A stretch of DNA of 64,000 nt, from contig NW_020194558.1 in NCBI RefSeq assembly GCF_002865645.1, forward strand, positions 2,384,014-2,448,013, given 5' to 3'. The notes beneath the pieces were generated by a model. The model did no database searches. It was not told the origin of the DNA and worked only from the letters and a program-made list of their open reading frames with translations. The position numbers were made by a program, and so were the translations under genes. Source of the stretch: Hyaloscypha bicolor E (Eukaryota > Ascomycota > Leotiomycetes > Helotiales > Hyaloscyphaceae). Below, piece by piece: positions 21,498-33,883 of the stretch. How positions within the stretch are numbered: position 1 is the stretch's first letter; each line of letters starts with the position of its first letter.

Positions 21498-24400
21498 ATG
21501 TCGGGCAGCGGTTCCACTTCCGCTATACGTGCATTCTCCGAAGACAACTCCTCAGGAAAGGTGAACTGATTATCATGTTATTGTTGAGCTGACTGCTGAC
21601 TCCTTTGAATAGAGGCCCTTTGATGAAGAAACAATCTATTCTGATTGCAAGCGAGTTAAGAGCCACGAATCCCGCCCAAACCCCGAGGGTAACGACCTTG
21701 AGAGCTGTATTATAGTGGCCTACAGCGCAGTGCGTGAACAAAACCATCAAAGCCTCCGATCGAAGGTCGCAAAATGTCTCTCGCCAGAGTGTGTTTCTAA
21801 TAGTTCGGTTCCCCAGTCGAATATCATCTCCAAATTGAGTCGGAGAGCATTGGATCACAAGTCCGATAGCACGGAGTGGAAGAGTGAGAGAGCTCTACGA
21901 AAGCGCGAATCGACAACGACGGATGCGACAAATTTCAAAGATTATCTCGGGGACGACAAATTACCATTTGAGAGGGCAGCTCATTCTTCGCCGTCTGTCT
22001 CAGTGGCGCCATCGTCCAGCAAAGATCGCGGTGACGGTGATATTCGCCATTCGAACCCAGCTCACGAGCCCCACGAAAGGCTCTGCATGTCTGGCTCCGA
22101 GTACTCGATGAGTCTTCACAGTGACGGACCTCGAAGCCCTGACCTTGCAACCCCCAAATCCATATCAGATTCTAGTGAGAACAGTTCGGTCGCTTGCTCT
22201 TTATCCCCGAGATCACGCACTTCTTTTCAGGTGCCTTCTCTACTCCGTTCAGGGGACCAAAAACAGTCTCCCTCGTCATTGGCTGAGCGGATGCAGCGAA
22301 CGCCGCTGCCAACTAGGAAAGAATCTAACTCCACGAGAAACCTTGTCGAAACCAAGCAGGATATGGAACTGAACAGTCAACAAACACCTATGGTTCACCG
22401 CCCAGGCCAGGCCGAACCAGCTGGTAGTTTACAGCAGCATTCTACTGATCTAACAGTCGACACGAATCTTAAACGAAAAAGCTTGGATTCCCGGCGTGTC
22501 TCATCAGACTCAATTTACGCGGACTCCCCTCAAATGAAGACATTGAGCATTGGTGGGAATTACTCGGGACATCGATCACCAAGTGCTGCATCATCTTGTG
22601 ATATTGTTGGTACAGGTGCTAGGTCTCATTCTGGACCTCGTTCGCCAGCCTCAATAGTCTTGATTCCAGATGACCCAGGGACTCTCCCAAGAAAAAGAGT
22701 TACTTTGGGGGCGCAAGAGAGAATAACGAGAGGAGCACCTTCAGGAAGTTACACCGTCTTTTCGTCAAACTTAACAGCCTTGAGCTCGGAATCAGCTGAC
22801 TGGGGTCAAGATGCCGGCAGCAAGATTGTGAAGCGACGAGGTAGAAAGCCTTCGAATATCACTACTGCTGGACGGCGTCAGTTGAATGATAACACTCCTG
22901 CCACTAGGCTTTCGGACCAGATCAGCCTGACCAACAGCCCAAAGCAGGACAGCAACACAAATGGGCCACCACGCGAACTGCCGTCCCTTGATCATACACC
23001 GCGAACAGTATTTCCGAGCCTGGATGCAGCTCAACCTTGTGCAAGAACACCGCTCATAAATCAACTAGCAAACATCCCTCCCAAATTTCATCACACACTT
23101 CCTCCCAGACCGTCTATCACCCCACCGCCAGGCTCATCCCCTCAGCTATTGCAGAAATATCGACCTCCTGCTGTGGTGTTCACGATTGATAATCGCGCAG
23201 AAAGCAGGATGCCCACCGCCGACGTCCAGTCGTTCATCGAACAATTTACAAAGAATGCCAGAGTCATCACACCGCCTATCCAACCATCCGCCGCGCATTG
23301 CGTCTACCCTATCGGTGTTATCATGTGGCAAAGCCTGCCTGATTTTTACAAATGGTACGAAGAAACAACTGGATCGACCGAGATTGGACCTTTGAGATTT
23401 GAACTAGTAAATGCCCAACGGCGAACGGAGAAAGTATATGTGGTTCCAAAAGGTAATCTGAATTACTTTCGGACACTGAAACAATACGTCTGGGATCTAT
23501 TCTGGGTGGCGTCAAATCTGAACAATGGTCCATCCTTGTTCCAAGTTTCGATCTCGCCCTTTCCTTCTCATGGCGCAAATCTCCCATCTCAGCCATCGAC
23601 CTGGAATTCAGTCAATTCAACAAGCACACCACCTCGAAATTCTGCTGTCACAAGTCTTGAGAATATAATGGTCGTAGCAGAACCTCAGACGCTCCTTGCA
23701 GCAACCTCTTCCCCTCGACCGGCTGAGCCCCCGCTCTCAAATTCGACAGGTAGGACGAGCAATATTGAGCATATTTTGAATATAAAGGAGGTCAAAGAGG
23801 TGAAGGGTGGAGCTATCAGACGCTCAACAGCACCTGCCACTAATCAGTCGACTGGAAAATCCTCCATCATCGGTGCCAGCAGCTGCAGCAATCGGGTTCC
23901 TCGCCCTTCTGAGTACATTCATGGACCGCCTGGACCTCCAGTCAATGTGAATCGAACATTGTGGGACAAGACGATGCTCCGGTATCATGCCAATTCACTT
24001 GTAAGGCGTCCAAATCCCGTTCCTGATTATCCACAGCGATACTAACAGTTTGAAGCTTGTTGGAAGAAATGACATGGAAGTTTTCGGTGAAGAGTCAACC
24101 GTCCACGACAAATTGCCTTACAAGACTGGAGCAGAAGTGTGCGGAGCTATAGTCGACAAGAATAGCGGCAAGGGCTTGGTGACGGTCACAGGAAAAGGCT
24201 TCATCACGCAAAATGTCATAACGGGACAAAATGAAACCGGAGATGGATACCAAGAAATCAACATACAAGCAAAGCAAACCTGCATGATCCACGGAGATGC
24301 AGTAGTTCTTTACTACAAGCGACGGACACCTGCGTCTGCTCAGCATTCCCTACAACCCAACCCAAAGCCGGAAACCCCACAATCCACAAACTCAAACACC

Positions 24401-24790
24401 TCAACTAAAGCCAACTGTACCTCTTCCGTCGAAATCATCGCTCGACTCCAGATAGACGGTGCGGGGAAGTTCAGCGCTCCCTTCGACAAATCCGTTCTCA
24501 GACCGAAAGTCGACACCAAGGAATTCTTCTCCTGGTTCTCGACACAGACCGGATGTGGCGGTCCCCACGGCCCGCCTTGCTTGAAGTTCACCTTCAAGGA
24601 TGCGATGCCGGTGCCGAAAGCGACGGAGGTGTTGAGAGGGAATGAAGATCACTTCAATTATATGAGAAAGGATGTCAAGACGCAGTATGAGAAGGCGAAG
24701 GCTTACATGCCGGATTTGAAGGAGTTTGTCATCTTGGTGACTGTTCCAGGTTGGTTCACTCCCAAGGGGGAAGAGGAGGAGGATTGGTGA
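21498..24790 (+). CDS. Large Ser/Pro-rich protein with an AT-hook-like motif, function unknown
   Basis: Exons are 21498..21560, 21613..24000 and 24056..24790 (introns of 52 and 55 nt), giving 1061 aa. I chose the ATG at 21498 (MSGSGSTSAIRAF) because the 63-nt first exon joins the large exon in frame across a GTGAAC...AG intron; no ATG lies near the start of the large exon. About residues 20-530 are Ser/Thr/Pro-rich and look disordered. VKRRGRKPSN carries the RGRKP core of an AT-hook, suggesting DNA binding. A folded-looking block follows (VYPIGVIMWQSLPDFYKWYE ... YFRTLKQYVWDLFWVAS). A C-terminal block contains FFSWFSTQTGCGGPHGPP and FVILVTVPGWF. The two conserved-looking blocks suggest a fungal family without a known role. 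I infer a nuclear protein from the AT-hook only. Confidence 0.75.
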
Positions 24791-25379
24791 GCTTGGGTTC
24801 AGCAGTCACCTTCTTGCTTTTGCATTTTGGGTACACGGACACCTACAGCAAACCATCGAGGCGCATTTCTGGCTTTCGCATGGTTGGTCCTATCGGCTAT
24901 AACATATATCCTCTCATTGACTGCAGATTGTTTTATCTGGCTATCGGTGACCGCTTGGGACGACGAATCGCAAAGCGCGCGGTTTCGGATCGAGGAAGCT
25001 TACCAGCTGTATGAGGCTCTGTAAGCAGTTGGGAGCCACCATCTAAATGATCCTTCGCGCAACGGGCAAGGGGGCATTTTCTAATCTATAATTGGGCAGT
25101 TAATCCCGGAGATGCAAGTGGCTAATAGGAGCCAGTTGATAATAAGCAAGCAGCCATTTAGGCATTGTGTACTTACATCGAAACTAAAACCCGCTCCTTT
25201 AGTCCCGCGACACAGTCACTACTCACCCGGCTTCACCCGGCTTAGGTCATTCATATAGCCCCACTCGCAGCTTAGCTTTCGGTGTCGGAGTGGCAAACTA
25301 GGTTTGCCAGTTGATCGGACGACTATCTAGTACATATGTTCCTTGCTCTCACAAAAGCTAGAGCGAGCACCGCCTCAAC
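24791..25379. other. Intergenic region
   Basis: Short non-coding gap with the probable 3' end of the AT-hook gene and the promoter of the next gene. Nothing was recognised. Confidence 0.5.
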
Positions 25380-26302
25380 ATGTCATCGTCTACTCCCCTT
25401 GGAGACCCGGTACCAGCGATCGGTGTGACTAGTCCCGAGCCCAGCAATCCGACCAATTCGCCAGCTACTCTCGGAGCAGTGGACGAGCGTCGACTTACTC
25501 CTGTACCTCCGATGCCAAAACTTCTCAGGATCAACGCAAGCCATTTGCAAATTCCCCAGAGCCGCGATCTGTACCACTACCGGCGAGAAATAAGTCGTTT
25601 CCTCACTCCAACTCGCCGTTCAGATTCTTTACTGAAGCTATGAATTTGCAAGAGACGCAACGCAATCTCGCTCGCTGCGGAGCACGGCATGCAGGGTGCA
25701 GCGTTCACTCCTCTTTGCCACTCAACGAAGAGGAAAAAAAGAAAGTTGGCAAGAGAAAAGGAAACTCTGATGAAGAAGACGGAAAGAGCAAGAACAAGAT
25801 ATCAAAAGATAGCATCCCCTCTTTCTCCAGTCCCTGGGGTCCATCATCTTGCTTACCCAAGAGGGTGTTATGGAAAGAAGTCGAGGATTATAATCGTCAG
25901 CGGAAACGAGTCAGGTTCCTTGGATGGTCGGGGGTCGAGCATCGTTGGGAGACGGAGGGGTCTTCGACTGTTTGTTCGGAGGGGTCGGATTGCTCTGGCG
26001 CTGATGATTCTTTGAGACAGGCGATACTTTCAGGAGTGACGGGTAAGAATCAAGCGGTAGCGGGAGAAGGCAGTGATGGGACTAAGAGAGGGCAAGACGG
26101 AAATGGTATCAAGGTAGTCATCACCACTTCGAAAGACGGAACGACCACCACCACGCTTGAAGCTTCTGCAAATGCCAGACTTGAGAACGGGGTTGAGATT
26201 GTGACGAAGACTGTTGTCGGTGGCGATGCAGTGACGACGGTTACAACGACTGCATTGATTCCTCTGGCAGTTAGTTCTTTGAAGAGAACGACTGGAGATT
26301 GA
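25380..26302 (+). CDS. Hypothetical Lys/Ser-rich protein, splicing uncertain
   Basis: A frame opens at ATG 25380 (MSSSTPLGDPVPAIG) and stops at 25643. A second frame, open from about 25527, runs to 26302, and its coding-like stretch upstream of 25640 reads SFPHSNSPFRFFTEA. A single gene is likely, with an intron ending at the CTCAG near 25530 that switches frames; the donor (GTACCA, GTGTGA or GTGGAC) could not be decided. The second part has a basic/acidic run (NEEEKKKVGKRKGNSDEEDG) resembling a nuclear localisation signal and a Thr-rich C-terminal segment (TTSKDGTTTTTLEASANA). No known domain. A frameshifted, decaying gene is the alternative. Confidence 0.5.
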
Positions 26303-26905
26303 CAACGTTGCTGACTTCTTGAAGTTGGAGGGGGAAAAAAGCTGGAAATGACAGTTGAGGCTGGGCTTGACACCAGGGCTTGCGGGCCGTGGCGTGGCTA
26401 CAGGGACTCGCTTCTCGCGTGGCTCAGATTAAAGGGGCTGGTAAAGTGGAGAGAGAGGCTGAACGTTTTTGACATTTTGCGGGCCTCGGTGTGGAAACCC
26501 GAGTCAACCAGTAAGGTTCCCGGGCCATACGGTGCCACGAGGAGGAACCTCCAAGTTGGAGTTTAGGTGATGGAGTTGATGCGGATGAATTGCCGACAGG
26601 GGTTGTATTCCGTTGGTCTGTCTCTGGATAGGCGAGGGTGCCAGCCACATGTGGAGGTGGAGAGTGTCCTTCGTCTCGTGAGGAATGCCGCCTCGTCTTT
26701 AACTATGTAAATAGCAAACACCAGAAGGGTAAATCTTCTAGGATTGGTTATAATACAAGCAAATTATTCCTGTATTCCTGTAAGGTTACACGATCCATAT
26801 CACCAGGGGTCAGCGTCAGCAGAGAGCCCCTCATTATTGGCTCAGCATGCTCTCAGACCCCGGCGGCTGGCATCCCGCGAAGCCTCCTGCAAGGGCTGCA
26901 CCATA
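26303..26905. other. Intergenic region left of the Fot1-like transposon
   Basis: Nothing was recognised. Confidence 0.5.
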
Positions 26906-29122
26906 ACCGAGATCCCTAGTCAATGCACACCCCAAGCGAATGCACACCCCAAATTTTCAGCCGACCTCGAGCTTAATTAATTAATTATTAAATAACCACA
27001 TAATCAATCGGCCTAAAATTAAAAATATAAAGCAATTGAACTAGGCGCATTAAGTTGGCTAATCAGGATTTTTCATTTTCTAAGGCGTTGTGGTAGAATA
27101 ATCTCCCTTCCCGATCGGGAGGTCTGCACCACCCCTATAGCTTCAGAATCGTCCTCCTCCACTATTACCGCTTCCTGAGCCCCTAAATTCGATAAAATCG
27201 AAGACCCTACCCTCAATATTACTATACGAGAGGGTTTGGCTTTTTTAGCAGCATTTCTAGCTACAGTAGCCGCCTTTCTAGCTGCTGCCCTTTCCAAAAC
27301 CTCTAATTTATGCTTCTCCTTCTTTACTTGATCAGCAATTACTTTTTCCTCCGCTTTCCTAAGCCTCTCCAACTCTTTCTCCTGCTTTTTCAAGGCATTA
27401 TCTATAGCCTTAGTAATCTTTGCATCCTCCTTTGCCTTTTGCTTATCTAATTTATCTTGTTCTGCCTGTGTAACCCTCGCATCCTCACGTGCTACTACAG
27501 CTAGTACTTCAGCTGTTCCAAAGAACTGGGCCTTTCCTGATGGCTCTCCTGTCAAATTGAGCTTTTTCCCACGATGTCTCTTTTTCTTTTCAAGCTATAA
27601 AGCTTTCTTCAAACTCTCTGTACGGTGCTCTGTAATAGAAGCCTTTGTAGCATTCGTCTCGTTCGCTTTAGTGAGCTTGCGAAAAGCAACCTTAGACGGG
27701 TTTTTTGCGTGTATTTTTGAGAATTACCGTATGCGTTTCGCAGTATAAGAAGTTGAAATTATATCAGGAGAAGCTTCAGGAGGAGTTTGCGGTCTTAGTG
27801 AAGCGATAGCTAACAAGATAATCGATGGTTAGTAGGGCCATATACCCGTCTTCTTCCAAGCGGATAAAATGTTCGATTCAGACATACTTTTGTCCCAAGC
27901 AGGCTTGAAAATAGACCAAAATGTCCTTTTTGTCAAGCAAGTAATACCCTCGCTAGCATTCAAAACCCTATTAATCTCGGTAGAATAGCAAGTAGAAAGT
28001 GGTAAAAAACAGCCCATATCCAAAGGTTAAAGACGGTATATTAAATGCGGGGGTAAAATAAGAAGCAGAATTTTAAGCCGATCGCATGTCCGAATAAACT
28101 CCATATTAACGTGGCTAGAGTGCCCATCCACGATCAAAAGCCTCCTTCCACGCCCTGCTTTCGCACGGGTAGCAGGATCAAAAACTTGGGTAAGGTATGC
28201 CAGGCCCAGGGCATTAGATAACCACCCATTCGCACTAGACATAAACCAAGTATATTCCCTCTCTTTTAAATCGTCTAACCAAGTATCCTAAAGGTCCCCA
28301 GAAGTTCCTTTGTAAATGAGAGCCGGTGAAATCTTTGTACTATCCGCATAAATGGAAGCAAGTAAGCTAATAAACTCTCGCGAGCCATCCTGCTTTGCTT
28401 TAGTAATTTTCCCACTATCATATGCTTCTTTCGTTATTATGCGCTTTATCATACGTGTAATTCCAATCAAAAAACCCTTCTCGTCCCAATTATATATGTT
28501 TTCTGCCATAATATTATAATCTTCGATTGCTTTAATTAATTAAGTAGGGGAGAGGAATATTAGCCATTTTATCCACAAAGTAAGCAAAAATATGGGGGAA
28601 ACACTAAAATTAAACGCTACCAAATCAAAGAAGAACTGGATATGGGGCCCATATTCCGATTTTATCCGCAAATTGTTAATATTGCGTAAATAAAGGCTCT
28701 TCAGGCGAGATGAGTGCCGGTGAACAAAACCAGCTGTCTAATTCTTGCTCATATCGTAGCCAATAATCTCCTCTGCAAGGTTTCTGATAATCTGCGAGGT
28801 AGGAGGAAGTCTACGGACTATAAGCTTGTTGATTTGACTAATTAAAGCCTCTTCTTGCGTATCGGTAAGGAGTTTGTGGTAGAGGGAGGTTGCTTCTTGT
28901 CTAGAGGCACATATGCCTTTATGCCTTCGCATGAGGGTTATATGCTTAATACCAAAATCCCTGGCCACTTGACTGTAATTAGGGATCAATTACCTATCTA
29001 GCGCATTAATCGCTTTCTCAATATCTTGTTCGCTGACCATTTTATCGAATTTTGAAGATGGAGGGGTAATATTTTGTGAGGTGTGCATTCGCTTGGGGTG
29101 TGCATTGACTAGGGATCTCGGT
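26906..29122 (-). mobile_element. Fot1/pogo-type DNA transposon (Tc1/mariner superfamily), inactive
   Basis: The inverted repeats of about 45 bp begin ACCGAGATCCCTAGTCAATG at both ends, with TA target duplications at 26904-26905 and 29123-29124. Each terminal repeat contains the word AATGCACACC twice, likely transposase-binding sites. The 2217-bp element carries one transposase frame on the minus strand, broken by nonsense codons. Confidence 0.9.
27073..29040 (-). pseudogene. Fot1/pogo transposase pseudogene (DDE_1, CENP-B type)
   Basis: A single minus-strand frame from ATG 29040 (MVSEQDIEKAINALD) to 27073 keeps the family order. The HTH region comes first (QVARDFGIKHITLMRRHKG). The CENP-B/HTH_Tnp_Tc5 region follows (EALISQINKLIVRRLPPTSQ). 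The DDE core has YNWDEKGFLIG and LLIVDGHSSHVN. The C-terminal tail is Lys/Glu-rich coiled coil (about 27073-27555). All segments are in the same frame, so there are no frameshifts; it is broken by several in-frame TAA/TAG codons, for example at 28990, 28738, 28288 and 28024. The contexts (stop-DTW, RL-stop-PLD) fit CAG or CAA changed to TAG or TAA, as RIP does. Confidence 0.85.
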
Positions 29123-29274
29123 TAATAATACGAGGTTTACGGTGATCGGGCGCAGCCAAGGAGCTGACGGAGCATTAACCTGCCGTGCCGCGTTCAGGTG
29201 GCAGTCACTCAGGAGTCGCGGACGTCGCGGTTTTTTTCTTTACTTCCATCCCCAGCAAATGCACACCTGTCGCA

Positions 29275-30723
29275 ATGATTCCCAGGCGCTTTTGGAGCGG
29301 GCTATCGTTCTGGGTAGCCTTGTGCATTCTCTTCTCGCTGTACTTCCTGGGGACGCATGTCTCAGACCCGTCAAGCGTCGTTGCGCCTGTGGGCCAGAAC
29401 AATCCTCCTCCGCCAGAGAAAGAGGCAGAGGCAGAGGTGAAGGATGGGATTAATAAGGATGGCAAGGTGGTGAAGGACGGGAAGACCTACAAGAACTTTT
29501 CCAAGGAGAAGACGTACCCCCCGATTGAGGATAACTTCCCATGGGGCAATTCGATGCAGAGTCGCAAAGATTTCCCAAAGATCCCGTCTTGGAATCGGCC
29601 ACCTGCTACGCATGTCAAGGAGAAGACTCCACTGTTCATTGGCTTTACGCGAACTGTATGCACATCCCGATTTTCCCTTATTACTCAATTAGAAGTCTTC
29701 CCCAGCTCCCAATCCATAGTCCAAGCATTCAGCCTATTGCGCAAACAATGCTGATCTCCCCTCCCCTCTCCACAGTGGCCCATGCTCCAACAAGTCGTCC
29801 TCTCCTACATAACCGCCGGCTGGCCACCAGAAGACATCTACGTCGTCGAGAATACCGGCACACTCCACTCGAACAAGAATGGCCTCCTCTCCCTGCAAAA
29901 CCCGTTCTTCCTAAACCATACGCGCCTCGACCTTTTCGGCGTCAACGTCCTCATCACACCCACCCTCCTGACCTTCTCCCAGCTGCAAACATACTACCTC
30001 TTCACCGCCCTCGAGAACGGCTGGGACTACTTCTTCTGGTCGCACATGGACGTCATCATCACCACCGACGAGAACACCAAAGGGTCCTTCTACTCGCGTG
30101 TCGTAGACCACCTGCGCGAGACACTATCAAAGGAATGGCTCGGCGACCAAAAGGACTGGGCGATCCGCTTCTACGCCTACGACTGGCTAGCATTAAATCA
30201 TGTGCAGGCGTTCATTGATCTAGGGGGCTGGGACACGTTCATCAGTTACTACACCGCGGACTGCGACATGCATGAAAGGATCAAGATGTCGAACATCAAG
30301 CTCGCGACCGCCGACGCCGGCAACGTAAGCGACGTGGGCAACTCGATCAACACCTCGCTCTTATTCCGGAAGAAAATCGACCCGAATTTCCCGCCAAAGA
30401 CGGCTGCGGAACTCGATGCGCTGGACGAGGATGAGCGGGCCGGGAAAGGGTATGACAGGATGTTGAAGGAGATCTTGGCTGCGGTGGAAGAGAAGAAGAG
30501 TCCGAAGCATGAGCGGAATTCGTGGCAGGGGCAGCAGACAGGGGGCAAGGGAGACCCGTTTTATAGGGAGCCGCATGGGTTTGCGGAGAATCTAGAGAGG
30601 GTCGTGCAGTGTGGGATTCAGAGCTATGAGAGTAAGTGGGGTGGGCATAAGGGGTGTGGATTGCAGGGGTTTAACACGGAGGATGCGTGGATGATTGAGA
30701 GCACGACGATTCCGCCGACGTAA
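29275..30723 (+). CDS. Type II membrane protein, putative glycosyltransferase
   Basis: Exons are 29275..29655 and 29776..30723 (120-nt intron, donor GTATGC, acceptor CCACAG), giving 442 aa. MIPRRFWSGLSFWVALCILF is a short basic N-terminus followed by one hydrophobic anchor, as in Golgi type II enzymes. A Pro/Glu/Lys-rich stem follows. The luminal domain has FIGFTRTWPMLQQVVLSYI, a segment resembling a nucleotide-sugar-binding Rossmann start (WPPEDIYVVENTGTLHSNKN), then WDYFFWSHMDVIITTDEN with acidic residues where GT-A enzymes bind metal. YTADCDMHERI and VQCGIQSYESKWGG lie near the C-terminus. Donor and acceptor are unknown; the enzyme class is an inference. The start lies about 150 bp from the end of the dead Fot1 element. 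Confidence 0.7.
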
Positions 30724-32260
30724 CGACGTGAAAAGGAAGGGGGTGTATATCATGGAGATTTGTGTAATATTGGGATAGATGGGTTTCCTGATTTTTGGGA
30801 AAGCGAAGTCAAAGGCACTGTACAGAAACTCTTTTCGGGAAGTCAAAAACTTGGCTGTATAGCGGGGAGCGGGAAAGGGGGAGTAATTGACGACTTTCAT
30901 TGTTTAATTAGCGGGTTCCTAACTCGGGTTAGAGTTGGAGTCGTTGTTTGAAGTGTGTATCTCGGTTTCTAATATTCACAACCATCTGACCATGCTAGCT
31001 ACTTCGGGAATCTGTAAGCAACGGTCCTAAACCACCGCTCAGGATCACATTCCACATTCCCTCCTCCAAGGTAGTCAAAGAAATCCTCATTGGAAGATTA
31101 CCAGTCGAACTTCCAACATTGATACGATAGGCAACAGATTGCCTTGAACTAGGGCTGTTTAAAAGTGTGCAATACAGCCTATATCCTCAAAGCTGGCCCT
31201 TAGGAGACCTACGTGCCTCGCCTAGAGCAGTGAAGAAAAAGGGGCTGGAAACTTCACCAGAATATGCTGACTGCTGGGTAAGTGAATGTTCTCATGCTCT
31301 GTTTCTTTTGTCACTTTGAATTGAAGTACAGGACGCGAAACTGGTACACGGAAAGTCCTATTCCTGTTGGCCGAGAGAGGTGTTGGAGAGATCTCGCATG
31401 AAGCTTGCATGACGTCTTGAAGTCCTAGCATATATCTCACAGCAGTACGAAAGGGAAGGTTAGCTCTATCTGGGCTGGAGGGTATAAATGTAGGCTTGGG
31501 TAAGTATAGAAGAAAACAATTGCTAAGCACAAACAGGAAATGGAGTCCAAAAGGCAACTTGGATATCCTTGAGGGTGCGACAACTTGAGATATAATCCGG
31601 TTTTCGCAAGACTTTGAGGGCTCGAAGTCGACAAGGGAGCCCTTGTACAAAGGACATGGGAACATTCACTTCTCACTACTGTATCAAAAATCAAAATCGA
31701 CCCCTTGAACAGAAATCCATTATTACTCCAGCAATGACGACCCTTGGATGTCGCCCAAATGAATCTTTCAACTCCTCGGAAATGCCATTGTTTGTCTTTC
31801 CTCTTTCCGCTCACATAACAAGCCTCATCATAACAAAGAGATCCATCCACAAGGCCAATAATCACGACGTGGCAGTTCTGCACCAATCACTATCCGAGTA
31901 GGGGAATGGGGAAAATCCTGAAATTCCTGCGCAGGCGCGCTGATAGAAAGGTTCCTTTCCGAAAGATTCAAGGGGTACGCAAGTTGGAGCTGGTGCTCAC
32001 GAAGACGGTCCATTCCAGCATCTCGCAGATCTGCGTGCTGGTGCACGAATAAGAATGATCCATTCCAAGAGAAGAAGGGGAACTGAAGTCAGGTCCTTGC
32101 CTGACGAAATCCAAAATAATAACAACAACTCGCGCATTCCGGGGCTGGGTCCTCTGGTATATCTGGGTAATTGGCGAGCACCTCACCTTGAAGGCACTCA
32201 TGATCCTATGCATGGTAAAGTAGCCGTCCTGGCTTTATTCAGGACAACGGAACGACCGCA
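30724..32260. other. 1.5-kb intergenic region
   Basis: Overlapping minus-strand frames at 31222-31665 and 31437-31886 are unsupported by motifs or splice logic. Nothing was recognised. Confidence 0.4.
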
Positions 32261-33171
32261 TCAAGCATTCACAGCCGACGCACCAGGTGTGCCTCTCTCA
32301 CGAATCTCTTGCCGGCGAGGCTGGAAAGAAGGCTCCCTCTCCCGTTCCGGGCGATGGTGGTATCCCGGGCTGGAAGTCCTTCGTTCAGGGCGCCGTCTGT
32401 CAGACGAGGATCTCCGTCTGCGGTGGCCTGGGGGTGGATATGGGCTATATCGTCTAGAGTGAGAGAAGTTTATGGAGGTGGAGTGCCGGAGGTCATGGGC
32501 ATTGGCTGGCCAGCGGGATGACAGAGGGGGAGAAGGTCTGTTCCGAGAGGGCGGGTAACGAGGATCGGGTGATCTCCTTCTTGCGTCTTGGCTTGTTTCT
32601 CTGTAGGCAGTTTGTCTCCTTGGGTCGTAACTTGGCTCTGGGATACGGAGTGTTGGAGGGTGATGATTGAAGCGTCGATATCGCTGGTTTTGTTGTTGGC
32701 GATAGCGAGACGTTCCCCATGTAGGTGGTGATCTGCGAGGGACTCTTGGGAGTGGATGATCATGGTGATGAATGGCCAGTTCCCTACAGGCATCAGATTT
32801 CTGTATCCTCGGATCTTGCCTCCGAAGCCTTCACTCTTCTATTCCAACCGAGTGAAAATTGCCTACCTGCTCATTGACCCTAGATTTGAGACGTCCCTTT
32901 CGATCGGCGGTGGAGGTCGTGCAGCAATACCATCAATCATTATCTCAGGCCCACTTGTCATGCGAGGACTTCCGTAGGCTCCTTGAGGGCTTAGACTTCT
33001 CGGGATGCTCATGGGCTGTGCTTCAAACGCGTGGAAAATCTGTTGGGTCTGATGGGTCCGCTCAAAATCCATCCGAGCCGGCCAGGCTGACCTTGATTCT
33101 TGGAGAAAGGGATGAAGAGAAACTGGAGATTGCCCTTGGGTTGGATCTGTATATCCATAATGCGTGGCCAT
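32261..33171 (-). CDS. Arg/Ser/Pro-rich protein of unknown function
   Basis: Exons are 33171..32867 and 32783..32261, joined across an 83-nt intron (donor GTAGGC, acceptor TGTAG), giving 275 aa. The start MATHYGYTDPTQGQSP has G at -3. The first exon is polar, with an IDGIAARPPPPIERD stretch. The second exon is strongly Arg-rich with SR-like dipeptides (HRRRRSSSDRRRPERRTSS, QDARRRSPDPRYPPSRN) and ends GTPGASAVNA. It looks disordered and might bind RNA or act with splicing factors, but no RRM is visible. An alternative acceptor 17 nt upstream would shift to a different open frame ending at 32470. Confidence 0.6.
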
Positions 33172-33883
33172 TCCTGGAGCTTCGACGATCTTTAGGTGGA
33201 ATGCAACGGTGAGAGAGGAAATGACGAGAAAACACTTCCACGGAACGGCCCTGGGTTCGCTGCGGCTACCTTTCAAACGGCATGGGCAAGAGACTGAAGG
33301 CGGAGGCTGTTGGAAAAGGTCGTTAACGGTGAGAGCAGCACCCTCTCTGGTATAATATGAGAAGATGTGTCCGAGTCTGCCTCAATGTCTGACGATGAGG
33401 ACAGCCTGACAGGTGTAAAGCCTTCCCAGCCAAATGTCAGGGAAGCAAATGAGCCTATTGAAATATCCGCTCTCGGTGTTCAGCCCCCGCTGGGAGACTA
33501 GGGTTTGAAACAAGACTGACTATGGCAAATTTCGTGCAATAGAAGCGCGCACAAGCCCGGAGGATGCCCAGGGGAACGTGATGTGGCAGCTTTGCCTGCA
33601 GAATTTTCCATTTCGGGTTGTGTGTATGCCCGACATCGTTCATGCCCAACCCAACATTTCCGATCCGCTTCAGCATTCACCTAGTGAAACGTGCTTGAAT
33701 GGCGGGAAAGAGTGCGAACGAAGGGGTAAGACGTTCAAGTGATTCGGTTGCGGCCCAACTTTGGTTGGGCTGCGGGCGGGATGCAGCCACACCCGAACCC
33801 ACAACAAATTGATCTGACAGTCAACAGGGTATCTCCGTATGCCCTCGCTAAATCATGATTGTAACCAATACCACGACCTCTCA
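33172..33883. other. Intergenic region between the GST and the Arg/Ser-rich gene
   Basis: Non-coding; nothing was recognised. Confidence 0.5.

Noticed and set aside
31222..31886. Overlapping minus-strand frames of about 150 codons
   Set aside because: The longer one lacks an ATG and neither has a recognisable domain or intron logic.
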